A stretch of 64,000 nt of DNA from Mesorhizobium sp. dw_380 (GCF_018588885.1 NZ_JAFFIW010000020.1:1-64000), one strand, 5' to 3'. Positions 25,579 to 34,386 are shown, counted from the first letter of the stretch. Numbers and translations: made by a program. The notes: a model not told the origin generated them from the sequence alone.

Positions 25579-25669
25579 AAAACTTGTTGCCGGAGCAAAA
25601 GAATCAGGCATTATTCACGCTTGCAAAGTGATTTGCGTGAGAAAAGCGTTATTCTGGATTCCGGAAAAT

Positions 25670-26875
25670 ATGAATTTGCTCCCTGACCACGATCTTGAGT
25701 TCGATTTTGACGAGATGATCCTCAAACAGGGGGAGCTTATCTCGGACAAACTGAATTTGCTTCGCTTCGAGCAGTATCCGCCGGACGCCACAAAAGGGCT
25801 ACGGCAATTCACGCTCGCCGAGGTCGCGGAATATCTCGGGGTCACCCAGAACCACATCAAGAAGCTGCATTTGGAGGGCAAGGGGCCGATCCCGGCGACG
25901 ACGCCTTCAGGCAGGCGGACGTATACTGCCGACCAGATGCTGGAGCTTCGGCAGTTCCTAGACAAACACGGACGGGCTGACTTCAAGCGCTATGTGCCGT
26001 ACCGACGGGCCGGGGAGCCAATGCAGGTCTTAGCCGTCGTGAATTTCAAGGGTGGCTCGGGCAAGACAACGACTGCGGCGCATCTGGCGCAGTACCTCGC
26101 GCTCACTGGGCATCGGGTGCTCGCCATCGATCTCGATCCCCAGGCATCGCTTTCGGCGTTGCACGGCATCCAGCCCGAGCTCGACAAGAACCCGTCACTG
26201 TATGAGGCTTTGAGGTATGACGGAGAACGCAAGCCGATCTCCGAAATCATCCAGCAGACGAATTTTCCGGGACTTGATATCGTGCCCGCAAACCTTGAGC
26301 TGCAGGAATACGAGTATGAAACTCCGCTGGCCGCTTCGAACAAGAACTCGCCAGAAGGCCGAATGTTCTTCACACGCATAACGACGGCTCTCAGGGAGGT
26401 GGACGATCGTTACGATGTGGTTGTCATCGATTGCCCGCCACAGCTCGGTTACCTCACCCTGACGGCCCTGACGGCCTCGACTTCGGTCCTGATCACCGTT
26501 CATCCGCAGATGCTAGACATAATGTCGATGTCTCAGTTCCTGCTGATGCTCGGGAGTATATTGCAGTCGATCAAGGCCGCAGGGGCAGCCGTCAAGCTTA
26601 AGTGGTTCCGATATTTGGTCACGCGCTACGAGCCGACTGATGGCCCACAGGCACAAATGGTGGGCTTCATGCAGGCAATGTTCGCGCGCCACCTGCTCAC
26701 GAACCAGATGCTGAAATCAACGGCAATCTCGGATGCGGGGATAACAAAGCAGACCCTCTATGAGGTCGAAAAGTCGCAGTTCATTCGTACGACATACGAG
26801 CGCGCGATGGAAAGCCTGAATGCCGTAAATTCCGAGATCACGGGCCTCATCCACAAGGCGTGGGGGCGCAGATGA
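25670..26875 (+). CDS. repA: Plasmid partition ATPase RepA
   Basis: This 401-residue ParA-family ATPase is the first gene of a repABC operon. It has an N-terminal winged-helix/MerR-like region (QFTLAEVAEYLGVTQNHIKK, about residues 46-66), the deviant Walker A FKGGSGKTTTAAHLA at 127-140, DLDPQASLSALHG, and Walker B DVVVIDCPPQLGY. Together with RepB it segregates plasmid copies and represses the operon. I chose ATG 25670; the frame is open back to a GTG at 25628 but that extension is not family-like. The stop lies 80 bp before repB. Confidence 0.93.
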   Translation: MNLLPDHDLEFDFDEMILKQGELISDKLNLLRFEQYPPDATKGLRQFTLAEVAEYLGVTQNHIKKLHLEGKGPIPATTPSGRRTYTADQMLELRQFLDKHGRADFKRYVPYRRAGEPMQVLAVVNFKGGSGKTTTAAHLAQYLALTGHRVLAIDLDPQASLSALHGIQPELDKNPSLYEALRYDGERKPISEIIQQTNFPGLDIVPANLELQEYEYETPLAASNKNSPEGRMFFTRITTALREVDDRYDVVVIDCPPQLGYLTLTALTASTSVLITVHPQMLDIMSMSQFLLMLGSILQSIKAAGAAVKLKWFRYLVTRYEPTDGPQAQMVGFMQAMFARHLLTNQMLKSTAISDAGITKQTLYEVEKSQFIRTTYERAMESLNAVNSEITGLIHKAWGRR

Positions 26876-26883
26876 CGGAGAAA

Positions 26884-26899
26884 TTGACAGCCGTGCAGA
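26884..26899 (+). repeat. 16-bp direct repeat, copy 2 (repA-repB gap)
   Basis: TTGACAGCCGTGCAGA repeats the sequence at 25398-25413. Just downstream is a short inverted repeat AATTCA-A-TGAATT (about 26918-26930). The gap is a plausible centromere-like site. Confidence 0.5.
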
Positions 26900-26954
26900 T
26901 CACGGGTTTCACACGCGAATTCAATGAATTGCGCTTGGATTCCGGAGATAGCTG

Positions 26955-27941
26955 ATGGCTCGGAAAAACCTGCTCGCAAGCGTCACTGCCTCGATAGCAC
27001 CCGTCAGGGACTCGGAAGGCAGGGCCGAATATGCGAAGCGCGGGGCTTCGCGCTCGATGATGCAGTCTCTCGACGAAATGGCCGAGAATTCCATGCGGTT
27101 GCTCGACGGCGAGACAGTTGTGAGCCTCGATCCCGCGTTGGTCACCGCGTCATTTGTTTCCGACCGCATCGAGGAAAGTGACGAAGAGTATCGCGAGCTG
27201 CGAGAGGCAATCCGGACGTCTGGGCAAGCGTCACCCATTCTTGTGCGGCCGCATCCCGAGATCTCCGGCCACTATATGATTGTTTTCGGGCATCGGCGGG
27301 CAAAAGTCGCGCGCGACCTGGGGATCAGTGTCCGAGCCGTGGTCAAGCCTATGGCCGATATTGCTCATGTAATCACCCAGGGACAGGAGAACACGGCACG
27401 GGCGGACTTGTCATTTATCGAGAAAGCCTTGTTCGCCAAGAAGCTGGCGGACAGCGGAATGACAAAGGATACCCTCAAGGCTGCGCTGACCGTGGACGAC
27501 ACGTTGTTGTCGCGGATGCTGTCGGTCGCCGAGACGGTTCCTGATGCGGTTCTCGACGCCGTCGGAGCCGCCAAGGGTGTCGGGCGCGATCGTTGGGAGG
27601 ATCTCAAGAAACTCGTTCGGGTGCCGGCGAACGCTGCAAAGGCAGTGGAGTTTGTCACCTCTGACGGGTTTGGCGCCGCGCAATCCGACGAGAGGTTCAA
27701 TCTTCTTCTTAATTTCCTGAGCGTTTCGAAGAAGCCCAAAAAGGGTGGAGGGGATGCCAAGGCCAAAATCTGGGCCCCTCCCGACAAGTCGGTCACGGTT
27801 GTCGCAAAAGGTACTGGAAAGGCGTTCTCATTGGCACTGAGGGCCAAGGACGGACCGCGTTTCGGTGGATGGATCTCGGAAAATCTTGAGCAGCTCTACC
27901 GAGCGTTCAGGGATTCGGAGAAGACAACAACAGGAGACTGA
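26955..27941 (+). CDS. repB: Plasmid partition protein RepB
   Basis: This 328-residue ParB-family DNA-binding protein is the second repABC gene. It opens with the MARKNLLASV motif shared by RepB proteins. The ParB nuclease-like domain has QASPILVRPHPEISGHYMIV and the FGHRRAKVARDLG box; then come ENTARADLSFIEKALFAKKL and a helix-turn-helix, TKDTLKAALTVDDTLLSRML. It binds parS sites and RepA. ATG 26955 follows GGAG at seven bases. Length and order are normal. Confidence 0.93.
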   Translation: MARKNLLASVTASIAPVRDSEGRAEYAKRGASRSMMQSLDEMAENSMRLLDGETVVSLDPALVTASFVSDRIEESDEEYRELREAIRTSGQASPILVRPHPEISGHYMIVFGHRRAKVARDLGISVRAVVKPMADIAHVITQGQENTARADLSFIEKALFAKKLADSGMTKDTLKAALTVDDTLLSRMLSVAETVPDAVLDAVGAAKGVGRDRWEDLKKLVRVPANAAKAVEFVTSDGFGAAQSDERFNLLLNFLSVSKKPKKGGGDAKAKIWAPPDKSVTVVAKGTGKAFSLALRAKDGPRFGGWISENLEQLYRAFRDSEKTTTGD

Positions 27942-27950
27942 AACCGCAAA

Positions 27951-28038
27951 AGAAAAAGGCCCCCGAACGTCACCGTAGCGGAAGCCCTTCTCGTATCTAG
28001 ACAATCCGAGAATCTCATTTCCGCGAATCAGTGTCAAG
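27951..28038 (-). ncRNA. Antisense ctRNA (inc-alpha) between repB and repC
   Basis: On the minus strand TTGACA (28038-28033) and GATTCT (28015-28010) are spaced by 17 bases, predicting a start near 28003. The stem AAGGGCTTCCG / CGGGGGCCTTT, with G-U pairs, is followed by TTTTTCTTTT near 27951. The product of about 53 nt fits the known ctRNAs that lower repC expression and set incompatibility in repABC plasmids. Confidence 0.75.
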
Positions 28039-28098
28039 AGTTTTAAGCGTCGATTCGGCGGACGGATTTCTTTTGCCTAATTGAAGGCGAAGGAAGAA

Positions 28099-29304
28099 AT
28101 GGAGACGGGAATTGCAACGACGCCCTTTGGGCGGCGGCCGATGTCGCTTGCCATGCTGGCAGCGCAAAACGAGTCACGTGAGATCCCCAAGGGCAGGATC
28201 GTCGAGAAGTGGCAGATCTACCGCAACCTCTGCGAGGGCAAGAGCATCGTCGGCATCGGCGATCGCGCTCTAGCCGTCCTGAATGCGTTGCTATCATTCT
28301 ATCCTGACAGCGGGCTGAGTGAGGAAAACGGCCTCATCGTGTTTCCCTCGAACGCACAGCTGTCCCTTAGAGCTCATGGGATGCCCGAGCCCACAGTCAG
28401 ACGGCACCTGGCGGCTCTTGTTGATTGCGGGCTGATCATCCGTCGGGATAGCCCGAACGGCAAGCGTTACGCGCGCAAGGGCAGGGGAGGGGAGATCGAG
28501 GAAGCATTTGGCTTCTCCCTGGCGCCGCTGCTGGCCCGTGCCTGCGAGTTCGAGGCGGCGGCCGAGCGTGTTCGCGCCGACAACAGGGCGCTCCGGCTTA
28601 TGAGGGAACGCATCACGCTGCACCGCCGGGATATCCAAAAGCTGGTCGAGGCGGCCGTTGAGGGAGACGTGCCGGGCGACTGGGGAGGGCTGTGGAGGCG
28701 TTTCCGCGCTGTTGTGGAGGCAATTCCGCGCCGTGCTTGCATTGCCGAACTCGAACCTATCGTGGCAGATCTGGCCGCGTTGCACGAGGAAGTGGATAAC
28801 CTGCTGGAAATCCACATGGAATCCATTAATTCAAGCGGCAATGACTCCCAAAGCGAGCGGCAGCAATCTGATTCAAATACCGACTCTATTTTTGAATTTG
28901 AACCTGCTTTGGAAAAAAGCGGGGCGGCGGCCGAGCCACTAACGAGAAATGCAGAGCCCCCGAAAACCTATCCGTTGGGGCTAGTGCTAAAGGCCTGCCC
29001 CGAAATAGCCGATTACGCCGTTGAGGGGATCGGCAACTGGCGTGATCTCATGATAACCGCCGCCCAGGTGCGGGGATATCTGGGTGTCTCGCCGTCAGCG
29101 TATGAGGATGCCTGCCATGTCATGGGTCAGGAGATCGCGGCGGTGGTGATTGCCTGCATTCTGCAAAGGGCGCAGCATATCAATTCGGCGGGCGGCTATC
29201 TGCGCGTGCTGACCGATAAGGCTAGGGCAGGGGAGTTTTCGGTCGGACCGATGCTGATGGCGGCGTTGCGAGCGAACGGCGTGACAGCAAAGATGACGGG
29301 GTAA
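28099..29304 (+). CDS. repC: Plasmid replication initiator RepC
   Basis: This 401-residue RepC is the third repABC gene. The N-terminal part has TTPFGRRPMSLAML, GIGDRALAVLNALLSFYPD and VFPSNAQLSLRAHGMPEPTV, and the C-terminal domain has AYEDACHVMGQEIAAVVIAC and INSAGGYLRVLTDKARAGEF. RepC opens the origin that lies within its own coding sequence; an AT-richer patch near 28825-28910 is the likely place. ATG 28099 follows AAGGA; TTG 28081 is an alternative. It is intact, so this replicon could be functional, unlike the orphan repC at 20.3 kb. Confidence 0.93.
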   Translation: METGIATTPFGRRPMSLAMLAAQNESREIPKGRIVEKWQIYRNLCEGKSIVGIGDRALAVLNALLSFYPDSGLSEENGLIVFPSNAQLSLRAHGMPEPTVRRHLAALVDCGLIIRRDSPNGKRYARKGRGGEIEEAFGFSLAPLLARACEFEAAAERVRADNRALRLMRERITLHRRDIQKLVEAAVEGDVPGDWGGLWRRFRAVVEAIPRRACIAELEPIVADLAALHEEVDNLLEIHMESINSSGNDSQSERQQSDSNTDSIFEFEPALEKSGAAAEPLTRNAEPPKTYPLGLVLKACPEIADYAVEGIGNWRDLMITAAQVRGYLGVSPSAYEDACHVMGQEIAAVVIACILQRAQHINSAGGYLRVLTDKARAGEFSVGPMLMAALRANGVTAKMTG

Positions 29305-29354
29305 CCGTTGGCGGATCGGTTCGCGCTGATGCGGGGCTTGCATGGCGCATCATG

Positions 29355-29374
29355 TGAGGCTATATTTTGCCTCA
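29355..29374. promoter_or_regulatory. Operator-like inverted repeat before the RES-Xre pair
   Basis: TGAGGC and GCCTCA flank TATATTTT, a perfect six-base inverted repeat with an AT-rich centre that resembles a -10 box. Antitoxins of this family repress their own promoter, so it is a natural binding site. Confidence 0.55.
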
Positions 29375-29392
29375 AATGGAATGGAGAGTGAA

Positions 29393-29824
29393 ATGCTAGC
29401 GTTCGGAAATGTCGCCGACGTGTTGGGGCTGCCCGCCAAAGAGGTGGCGGCGCGGTCGCCTTTCGGGCTGATCTCCCGGATCGAGAATGGACTTCCCATC
29501 GGGGCACTTGAGCGTGTTGCGCATCTTCTGGCACCTGGCGATGCTCAGTTCAAATACCGGCTGATCCCCAAGGCGACCTATGAGCGGCGCAAGACGGTAC
29601 ATCGTCTCTCGTCCGACGAGGGCACACGATTGGCCCGCGTGGCGCGCGTCTGGGGTCTTGCTGTCGATGTCTGGCAGAACGACGAGGAAGCGCGCGATTT
29701 CTTGTTTCGGCCGCACCCGATGATCGAGGACAAGCGACCGATCGATGTCGTTATCCTGAGCGAGTTCGGCGCCGAAATGGTGGTCGATATTCTCGGAGGT
29801 CTGAAGTACGGCAGTGCTGCGTGA
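29393..29824 (+). CDS. Xre/MbcA/ParS-type antitoxin of a RES toxin
   Basis: This 143-residue protein has a helix-turn-helix-like N-terminal half (DVLGLPAKEVAARSPFGLIS, LPIGALERVAHLLAPGDAQF, then LIPKATYERRKT). A C-terminal toxin-binding domain follows, with LARVARVWGLAVDVWQNDEE, RPIDVVILSEFGAEMVVDIL and LGGLKYG. That end is diagnostic for MbcA/ParS/Xre antitoxins. ATG 29393 has GGAG six bases before it; ATG 29381 is possible if the message is leaderless. The stop overlaps the GTG of the RES toxin. It neutralises the toxin and probably represses the pair through the repeat at 29355. Confidence 0.85.
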   Translation: MLAFGNVADVLGLPAKEVAARSPFGLISRIENGLPIGALERVAHLLAPGDAQFKYRLIPKATYERRKTVHRLSSDEGTRLARVARVWGLAVDVWQNDEEARDFLFRPHPMIEDKRPIDVVILSEFGAEMVVDILGGLKYGSAA

Positions 29825-30303
29825 CGGCGCAGATTCTCGATCGCACGCTATCGTCCTTTCGCATCGGCGATCCGGCGGGCACCTACCCGATCTTCGACGC
29901 GACCGGCTCGACAATCGCGCCAGGGCGATGGAACACGCCCGGAAGTCCTATCATCTACACCAGCGAGCACTATTCGACGGCCCTGTTGGAAAAGCTGGTG
30001 CATGGCAGCGGCCGACTGCCGCCCAACCAGCACTACATCGAAATCACAATCCCGCGCGGACTGAGCTACGAGGTCTTTTCCCAGCCGTCACTGCCCGGCT
30101 GGGACACGATGCCGGCGACGGTGAGCAAGGGATTTGGCGAAACCTGGTGTTTAGAACGGCGCAGCGTCATCCTGCTCGTGCCGAGTGTTGTGGCGCGTCT
30201 CGATTGCAATGTGCTGATCAACCCGGCGCATCCGGAGTTTTCAACGATCCAGACAAGTCTGCACCAGCCCGTCTACTGGGACCGGCGGCTGTTTGGCGCG
30301 TAA
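29821..30303 (+). CDS. RES-domain toxin
   Basis: This 160-residue protein carries the RES fold: Arg in SSFRIGDPAGTYP, GRWNTPGSPIIYTSEHYSTA with the conserved Glu in LLEKLVH, and the Ser region in ERRSVILLVPSVVA, ending NVLINPAHPEF. RES toxins degrade NAD+ (MbcT phosphorylase type) and stop growth when freed. GTG 29821 overlaps the antitoxin stop by four bases, so the two are translationally coupled. It lies directly behind repC, where plasmid addiction modules are common. Confidence 0.88.
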   Translation: MTAQILDRTLSSFRIGDPAGTYPIFDATGSTIAPGRWNTPGSPIIYTSEHYSTALLEKLVHGSGRLPPNQHYIEITIPRGLSYEVFSQPSLPGWDTMPATVSKGFGETWCLERRSVILLVPSVVARLDCNVLINPAHPEFSTIQTSLHQPVYWDRRLFGA

Positions 30304-30551
30304 CGGGGAGGGCTTTCTGTCAACCCCGAGGCCTTGGTGAGATTGACGCGGAACCGATCACGTCGGCGCTGGTATTTGCGCGTCATCGCGGCCGACGAGG
30401 CAAGCCCGGCGCGCAGCGAATGGCCGGAGAACTTTTGGCCCCGTTCGCCTTCCGACAGGCCGCCTGCACCGGTGGCAAGCGCGGCTTCCTTGGAATCAAG
30501 TGTCCTACAGCTGACACCGCAAGCTGTGATGTGTCGGATCGATCTGCGAAT

Positions 30552-31733
30552 TTAGACGATTATCCGCGCCGCCCGCCCGAGCGTGCGTTCGGCATCATTG
30601 TAGTAGTTCGACGCCTGCTGCACCGAGCGATGCTGTGACTGCTGCATGGCTTCGGGCAGCGGAATGCCGCGGCGCGCGGTTTCGGTGAGATAGCCGGAGC
30701 GCAGGCCGTGGGCGGAAAACGCCGCCGGATCGAGGCCGGCCTCGGCGACGCGGCGCTTGAGGATCAGATTGACCGCCTGCGGCGTCAGCGCGCGGTTTTC
30801 GAGATTGCCCCAGCGATCGATGCCACGAAAGACAGCGCCTTCCGTGATCGCTGCCCGCTCGAGCCAATCTTTCAAGGCCAGCACCGGCCGGCCGACCAGC
30901 AGCACGAAGGCGTCGCTGTCGGCCTGCGTCGTTTTTGTCCGGCCGAGCCGGATCGACCGGCACGGGAGTTTGTCGCCGTCGGGAGCTTTGGGATCGGCCG
31001 GCACCGGGTCTTCTTCGATGATCTGCTCGATCCTGAGCGAAGCAATCTCGCTGCGGCGGCGGCCGCCGGAGGCAAAGGCGGTGATAAGAAGAGCGCGGTC
31101 GCGCACGTCGACGAGACGGTCGCCGGCGCAGGCTTTTAGCAGCGCGGTCAAAATGTCGGCTGTCACCGCTTTCTTGCTCTTGCGGCCGCGCGGACGGGCG
31201 CTGGCGCGCACCGCTAGTTTCATGGCGCTCTGTAGCCCCGGCGCATTGAACTTTCCGCGCATACCGCGCCATTTGGTCAAGGTCGACCAGCTCGACAGCC
31301 GCCGGCGCACGGTGGATGGCGCGTGCGGTCCGTCGCTGCGCAAAAGCGCTTGCGATTTCAGCGCCGTCGCAACGTCGGCCGGCATGCCGTGCGCCAGATC
31401 GGTTTCGCGTTTGGCAAAATCCCATAGGTGGTGCGCGACGAATTTGATCAGCATTGCTTCCGGCGCCGGCCACGGCAGCGGCTGTCCGGTCGCGGCAAAA
31501 GACCAGGCCTCGAGGTAGCCGAGGTCGGAGGCGAGTGCCCGCAGGGAATTCTCGCCGATGCCTTCTTTGGCCAGGTGACGCAGGGTTGCGACGTCGTCGT
31601 CGGTCAAAAGGCCGGCCAGAAAGTCGCGGCGGTCGAAGGGCAGCACGGAGTCGAGTGCGTCGAGGGCTTCGGCGCGCCGCACCACGAGTTCGGTGCTTTG
31701 GCGGCCGCCGGCGCGGCCAGGTTTTTTTGGCAT
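30552..31733 (-). CDS. Tyrosine recombinase / integrase
   Basis: This 393-residue phage-integrase-family recombinase has an N-terminal core-binding domain (about residues 40-170) and a catalytic domain holding the tetrad: Arg in SGGRRRSEIASLR, the HGLRSGY box, His in QQSQHRSVQQAS and the nucleophile in NYYND near the C-terminus. ATG 31733 was chosen over TTG 31736. Enzymes of this group on rhizobial plasmids resolve multimers or mediate cointegration. A perfect 11-7-11 inverted repeat lies 84 bp upstream, in the divergent promoter region shared with the DUF1612 gene. Confidence 0.9.
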   Translation of the reverse strand: MPKKPGRAGGRQSTELVVRRAEALDALDSVLPFDRRDFLAGLLTDDDVATLRHLAKEGIGENSLRALASDLGYLEAWSFAATGQPLPWPAPEAMLIKFVAHHLWDFAKRETDLAHGMPADVATALKSQALLRSDGPHAPSTVRRRLSSWSTLTKWRGMRGKFNAPGLQSAMKLAVRASARPRGRKSKKAVTADILTALLKACAGDRLVDVRDRALLITAFASGGRRRSEIASLRIEQIIEEDPVPADPKAPDGDKLPCRSIRLGRTKTTQADSDAFVLLVGRPVLALKDWLERAAITEGAVFRGIDRWGNLENRALTPQAVNLILKRRVAEAGLDPAAFSAHGLRSGYLTETARRGIPLPEAMQQSQHRSVQQASNYYNDAERTLGRAARIIV

Positions 31734-31816
31734 CAAGGCGTGTTCCAGGCGAATTCTGCGGCCATTGCGGCCGTGCTTGGCGCCGAGTCTAGCGCCTTTG
31801 CGGCGTCAAATCCATC

Positions 31817-31845
31817 ACTATCGATAAGAGGTCATTATCGATAGT
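31817..31845. repeat. Perfect 11-7-11 inverted repeat, recombinase core-like site
   Basis: ACTATCGATAA and TTATCGATAGT flank the heptamer GAGGTCA. Two 11-bp inverted arms around a 6-8 bp overlap is the standard core site of tyrosine recombinases. An operator for the two divergent genes is the alternative. Confidence 0.65.
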
Positions 31846-31929
31846 CATATTTCTCACCAGCATCATCGCCTGTAACAGAAGCGAGTAGGAAGATAGCTTC
31901 CGTTACGCGAATCGGCTACAACAGAATCA

Positions 31930-33129
31930 ATGGCTTACGATCTTTCGAAATTGGCCTTGAACACCCTGTTGGGGCCGCTCGCCCGCGCCGAAGACCTTTT
32001 GGCGCGGCTCGACGAGCGCGTGCACAAAAGCCCGGTCCGCGACGGTTTTGTCGAGCGCCAGCATTTCGCTGACGCAGCGGCCGCGCTCTGGCTCGAGGGC
32101 GAGCTCGTGCACATCGAAGACCTCGTCCTGCACGACGCCCACATGGACATCCGCGCGCCGACCCACGAACTCACCCGGGCGCACGCCGTGCTGCGCGCTC
32201 GCCGCCGCATCCTTTTGCACCCACCCGACTGGGCGCTTTGTCGCGTTGGCATTTTGGCGTTGCGCGGCCGCGAAGGGCAGGGCGGGCGCGACGGGGCGAG
32301 TCCGGGACGGACTGGCGCCGAACCCGCGACGGCGGCCGCCGGGGCGGACGAAACCGCCGGCGAAAGCTTTGCTCAAGACACCGGCCAGAAGGACGCTCTG
32401 GCCGAGGAACTGGCCGAGATCGATGCCGTGCTGGCCCGCTCCAGCCGGCTGCTGGCGGGCGAAAATTTCGCGCCGCGCGCCGCGGACAGCCCGGACGTCG
32501 ACACGGCAGGGCAGGGGGTGACAGCGCGGGAGGCCTTGCCGAACAGTCTCGGGCCGTTGATCCGCGACCTCGACTGGGACGAGGACCAGCGGCTGGCCGA
32601 CTGGCTGGCCATGATCGACAAGCTGCGCGGCGAGACGATGCCGGCCGTCCTGGCCGCGGCGGTCGCCTGGGAGACGTGGCAGGACATCGAACCGCTGCAG
32701 CACCAGCATTGGCTCGGCACGCTTCTGGTGGCCGCGCTGCTCAGGCAGAGCGGCAAGGTCGGCTCGCATCTTTTTGCTCTTAATTCGGGGCTGCGCCTGA
32801 TTGCCAGGGAACGGCGCAAAGCTCCGGACCGAACGACCCGGCTGCTGGCCGGCCTCGACGCTTTCGCTGAGGCGGCATCGGCCGGGCTGAAGGAACTCGA
32901 CCGGCTGACACTGGCTAAAGGCCAGATGGAACGCCGGCTGAGGAAGCGGCGCAAAAACTCAAGCCTGCCGAGATTGATCGAACTCGTCCTGGCGCGGCCG
33001 GTGGTGTCGGCCGGACTGGTCGCGGCCGAGCTGAAGGTCACGCAACGCGCCGCGCTCGGCCTCGTCGCCGAACTCGGCATCCGCGAGGTGACCGGCCGGG
33101 GACGCTACAGGGCGTGGGGAGTCGTGTGA
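31930..33129 (+). CDS. RHE_PE00001 family (DUF1612) protein with C-terminal HTH
   Basis: This 399-residue protein matches the DUF1612/RHE_PE00001 family found on rhizobial plasmids: ERQHFADAAAALWLEGELVH, LVLHDAHMDIRAPTHELTRA, then a variable linker rich in Ala and Gly (about residues 115-165). A conserved region follows (SLGPLIRDLDWDEDQRLADW, QHQHWLGTLLVAALLRQSGK). The C-terminal helix-turn-helix is at about 350-399 (RPVVSAGLVAAELKVTQRAA). The function is unknown; a DNA-binding role is inferred. It is divergent from the recombinase gene and may use the shared inverted repeat. Confidence 0.85.
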   Translation: MAYDLSKLALNTLLGPLARAEDLLARLDERVHKSPVRDGFVERQHFADAAAALWLEGELVHIEDLVLHDAHMDIRAPTHELTRAHAVLRARRRILLHPPDWALCRVGILALRGREGQGGRDGASPGRTGAEPATAAAGADETAGESFAQDTGQKDALAEELAEIDAVLARSSRLLAGENFAPRAADSPDVDTAGQGVTAREALPNSLGPLIRDLDWDEDQRLADWLAMIDKLRGETMPAVLAAAVAWETWQDIEPLQHQHWLGTLLVAALLRQSGKVGSHLFALNSGLRLIARERRKAPDRTTRLLAGLDAFAEAASAGLKELDRLTLAKGQMERRLRKRRKNSSLPRLIELVLARPVVSAGLVAAELKVTQRAALGLVAELGIREVTGRGRYRAWGVV

Positions 33130-33231
33130 CGAAAGAACGTGCAGTTTGTTCCGCGCTGCTGTGCGTGAAACCTTTGTTATTTGTGCATGTCGGCAAGCCG
33201 TCATGCTTGCAGACAGCCCCGCATACGGGAA

Positions 33232-34386
33232 TTATTTCCCCTGCAGATCAGGGAATCGGATCTCCAAAGGCGCCTTGCGGCGCGTGACTCCGGAGAGCCT
33301 GACAGAGCTGTCTTCCTTAATGGCCAGGGTCCGAAAAGGATCAGGAAAAATCTTGACGACAGTCTCGTAGCCCTGTTCGAGACCGCCAATAACAGCCAGA
33401 AAGAACTTGCCGTTCTGTTTTAGCGCCTGATCGGCCTCATTGGCCGTCAAAGTTACATCATCAGGCACAGAGCCATAGAACGCCTTGATTTCAAAATAGC
33501 GCATGAGCTTGTCTCGCGCATCCGCTCCAACTCCGCGAAGGTGCCGGTAATCCCTCAACTTGGCTGCTTCGCCGTTGATGGCAAGCTGCAAAACGTCGAG
33601 CGCCAAATCTTCTTTTTGTTTTGGCGAATATGCAAGCGGAGAGGCAGCTGGGGCTGGTCCGTTTCCCACTCCCGGTATCTTGTTGCTGGTCGTTTCTCGC
33701 AGCAGCCCCCTTCGCCGTCCTTCGCTGCGGAACGGTGCTTGTCCTTCCGAAAGAGCGACGGTCTTTTCGTCTAGCTGCTGGACTGTCTTCAGTCGCCGCA
33801 CCGCCTGAGGAGGTACGTCGTCCAGCGTAGGCATATTGCGATCAGATTTGGTCGAAATTCGGTTCTTTCGCACACGAGGTGCGGCGCCCTTGGCTTGTTG
33901 GAACAAATCCTCAAGAGAGCTTGTGTCGGCGGCGTCCTCCTCAATTCCGATGGTGGCCACCTCTCCTTTTGCAGCCTTTGACCAGCAGTGGGACCACGCG
34001 AGGGAGAGTTTCATTCGATCCCCTCGCTGGAACAACGACGCGATGACGAGTCCGGCTTCATCATCGCCGATCACGTTCGTATCCGCGAAATAAAAGGTCA
34101 GCGGGTCCCGCGAAATATGAGCGCGCGCGGTAATTACGATCGGCGCCACGCCCATTCCGGGAAGCTCAAGCTGGAGATTCGGATCGATGGCGACGCGGGC
34201 TCTCGCAAAGGAGTCCCATGGAACTGAATTTGCATGGGTCAGCTCCCTGTCATGACGGGCGACCCACTCCATCAACAGGCGGACTGCATTCCTGACTTGC
34301 GCTTCGACGGCTGCTCCTTTCAGATTTGCATTTTGGCCAACGCTGGGGATGAACGACTCTGTTGGTATTGCGGTCACTAATCGCAC
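33232..34386 (-). CDS. C-terminal half of a sacsin-like protein: DUF3883/restriction-like nuclease
   Basis: This 384-codon frame continues the protein of 34250-37735 after a frameshift. Its C-terminal 130 residues read KEDLALDVLQLAINGEAAKL, RDKLMRYFEIKAFYGSV and ANEADQALKQNGKFFLAVIG. The E...D...E-x-K order matches the DUF3883/NO VEIN C-terminal type of PD-(D/E)XK domain. The middle is basic and low in complexity. Read alone it would start at a non-conserved position, so it is more likely the tail of one protein of about 1,500 residues. In that form it would join an ATP-driven clamp to a nuclease-like domain. Confidence 0.7.
   Translation of the reverse strand: MRLVTAIPTESFIPSVGQNANLKGAAVEAQVRNAVRLLMEWVARHDRELTHANSVPWDSFARARVAIDPNLQLELPGMGVAPIVITARAHISRDPLTFYFADTNVIGDDEAGLVIASLFQRGDRMKLSLAWSHCWSKAAKGEVATIGIEEDAADTSSLEDLFQQAKGAAPRVRKNRISTKSDRNMPTLDDVPPQAVRRLKTVQQLDEKTVALSEGQAPFRSEGRRRGLLRETTSNKIPGVGNGPAPAASPLAYSPKQKEDLALDVLQLAINGEAAKLRDYRHLRGVGADARDKLMRYFEIKAFYGSVPDDVTLTANEADQALKQNGKFFLAVIGGLEQGYETVVKIFPDPFRTLAIKEDSSVRLSGVTRRKAPLEIRFPDLQGK

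Noticed and set aside
30304..30551. Possible gene fragment behind the RES toxin
   Set aside because: A plus frame reads RGLGEIDAEPITSALVFARH and looks partly protein-like, but it has no start, no family I know, and it runs into the recombinase 3' end; too weak to list.
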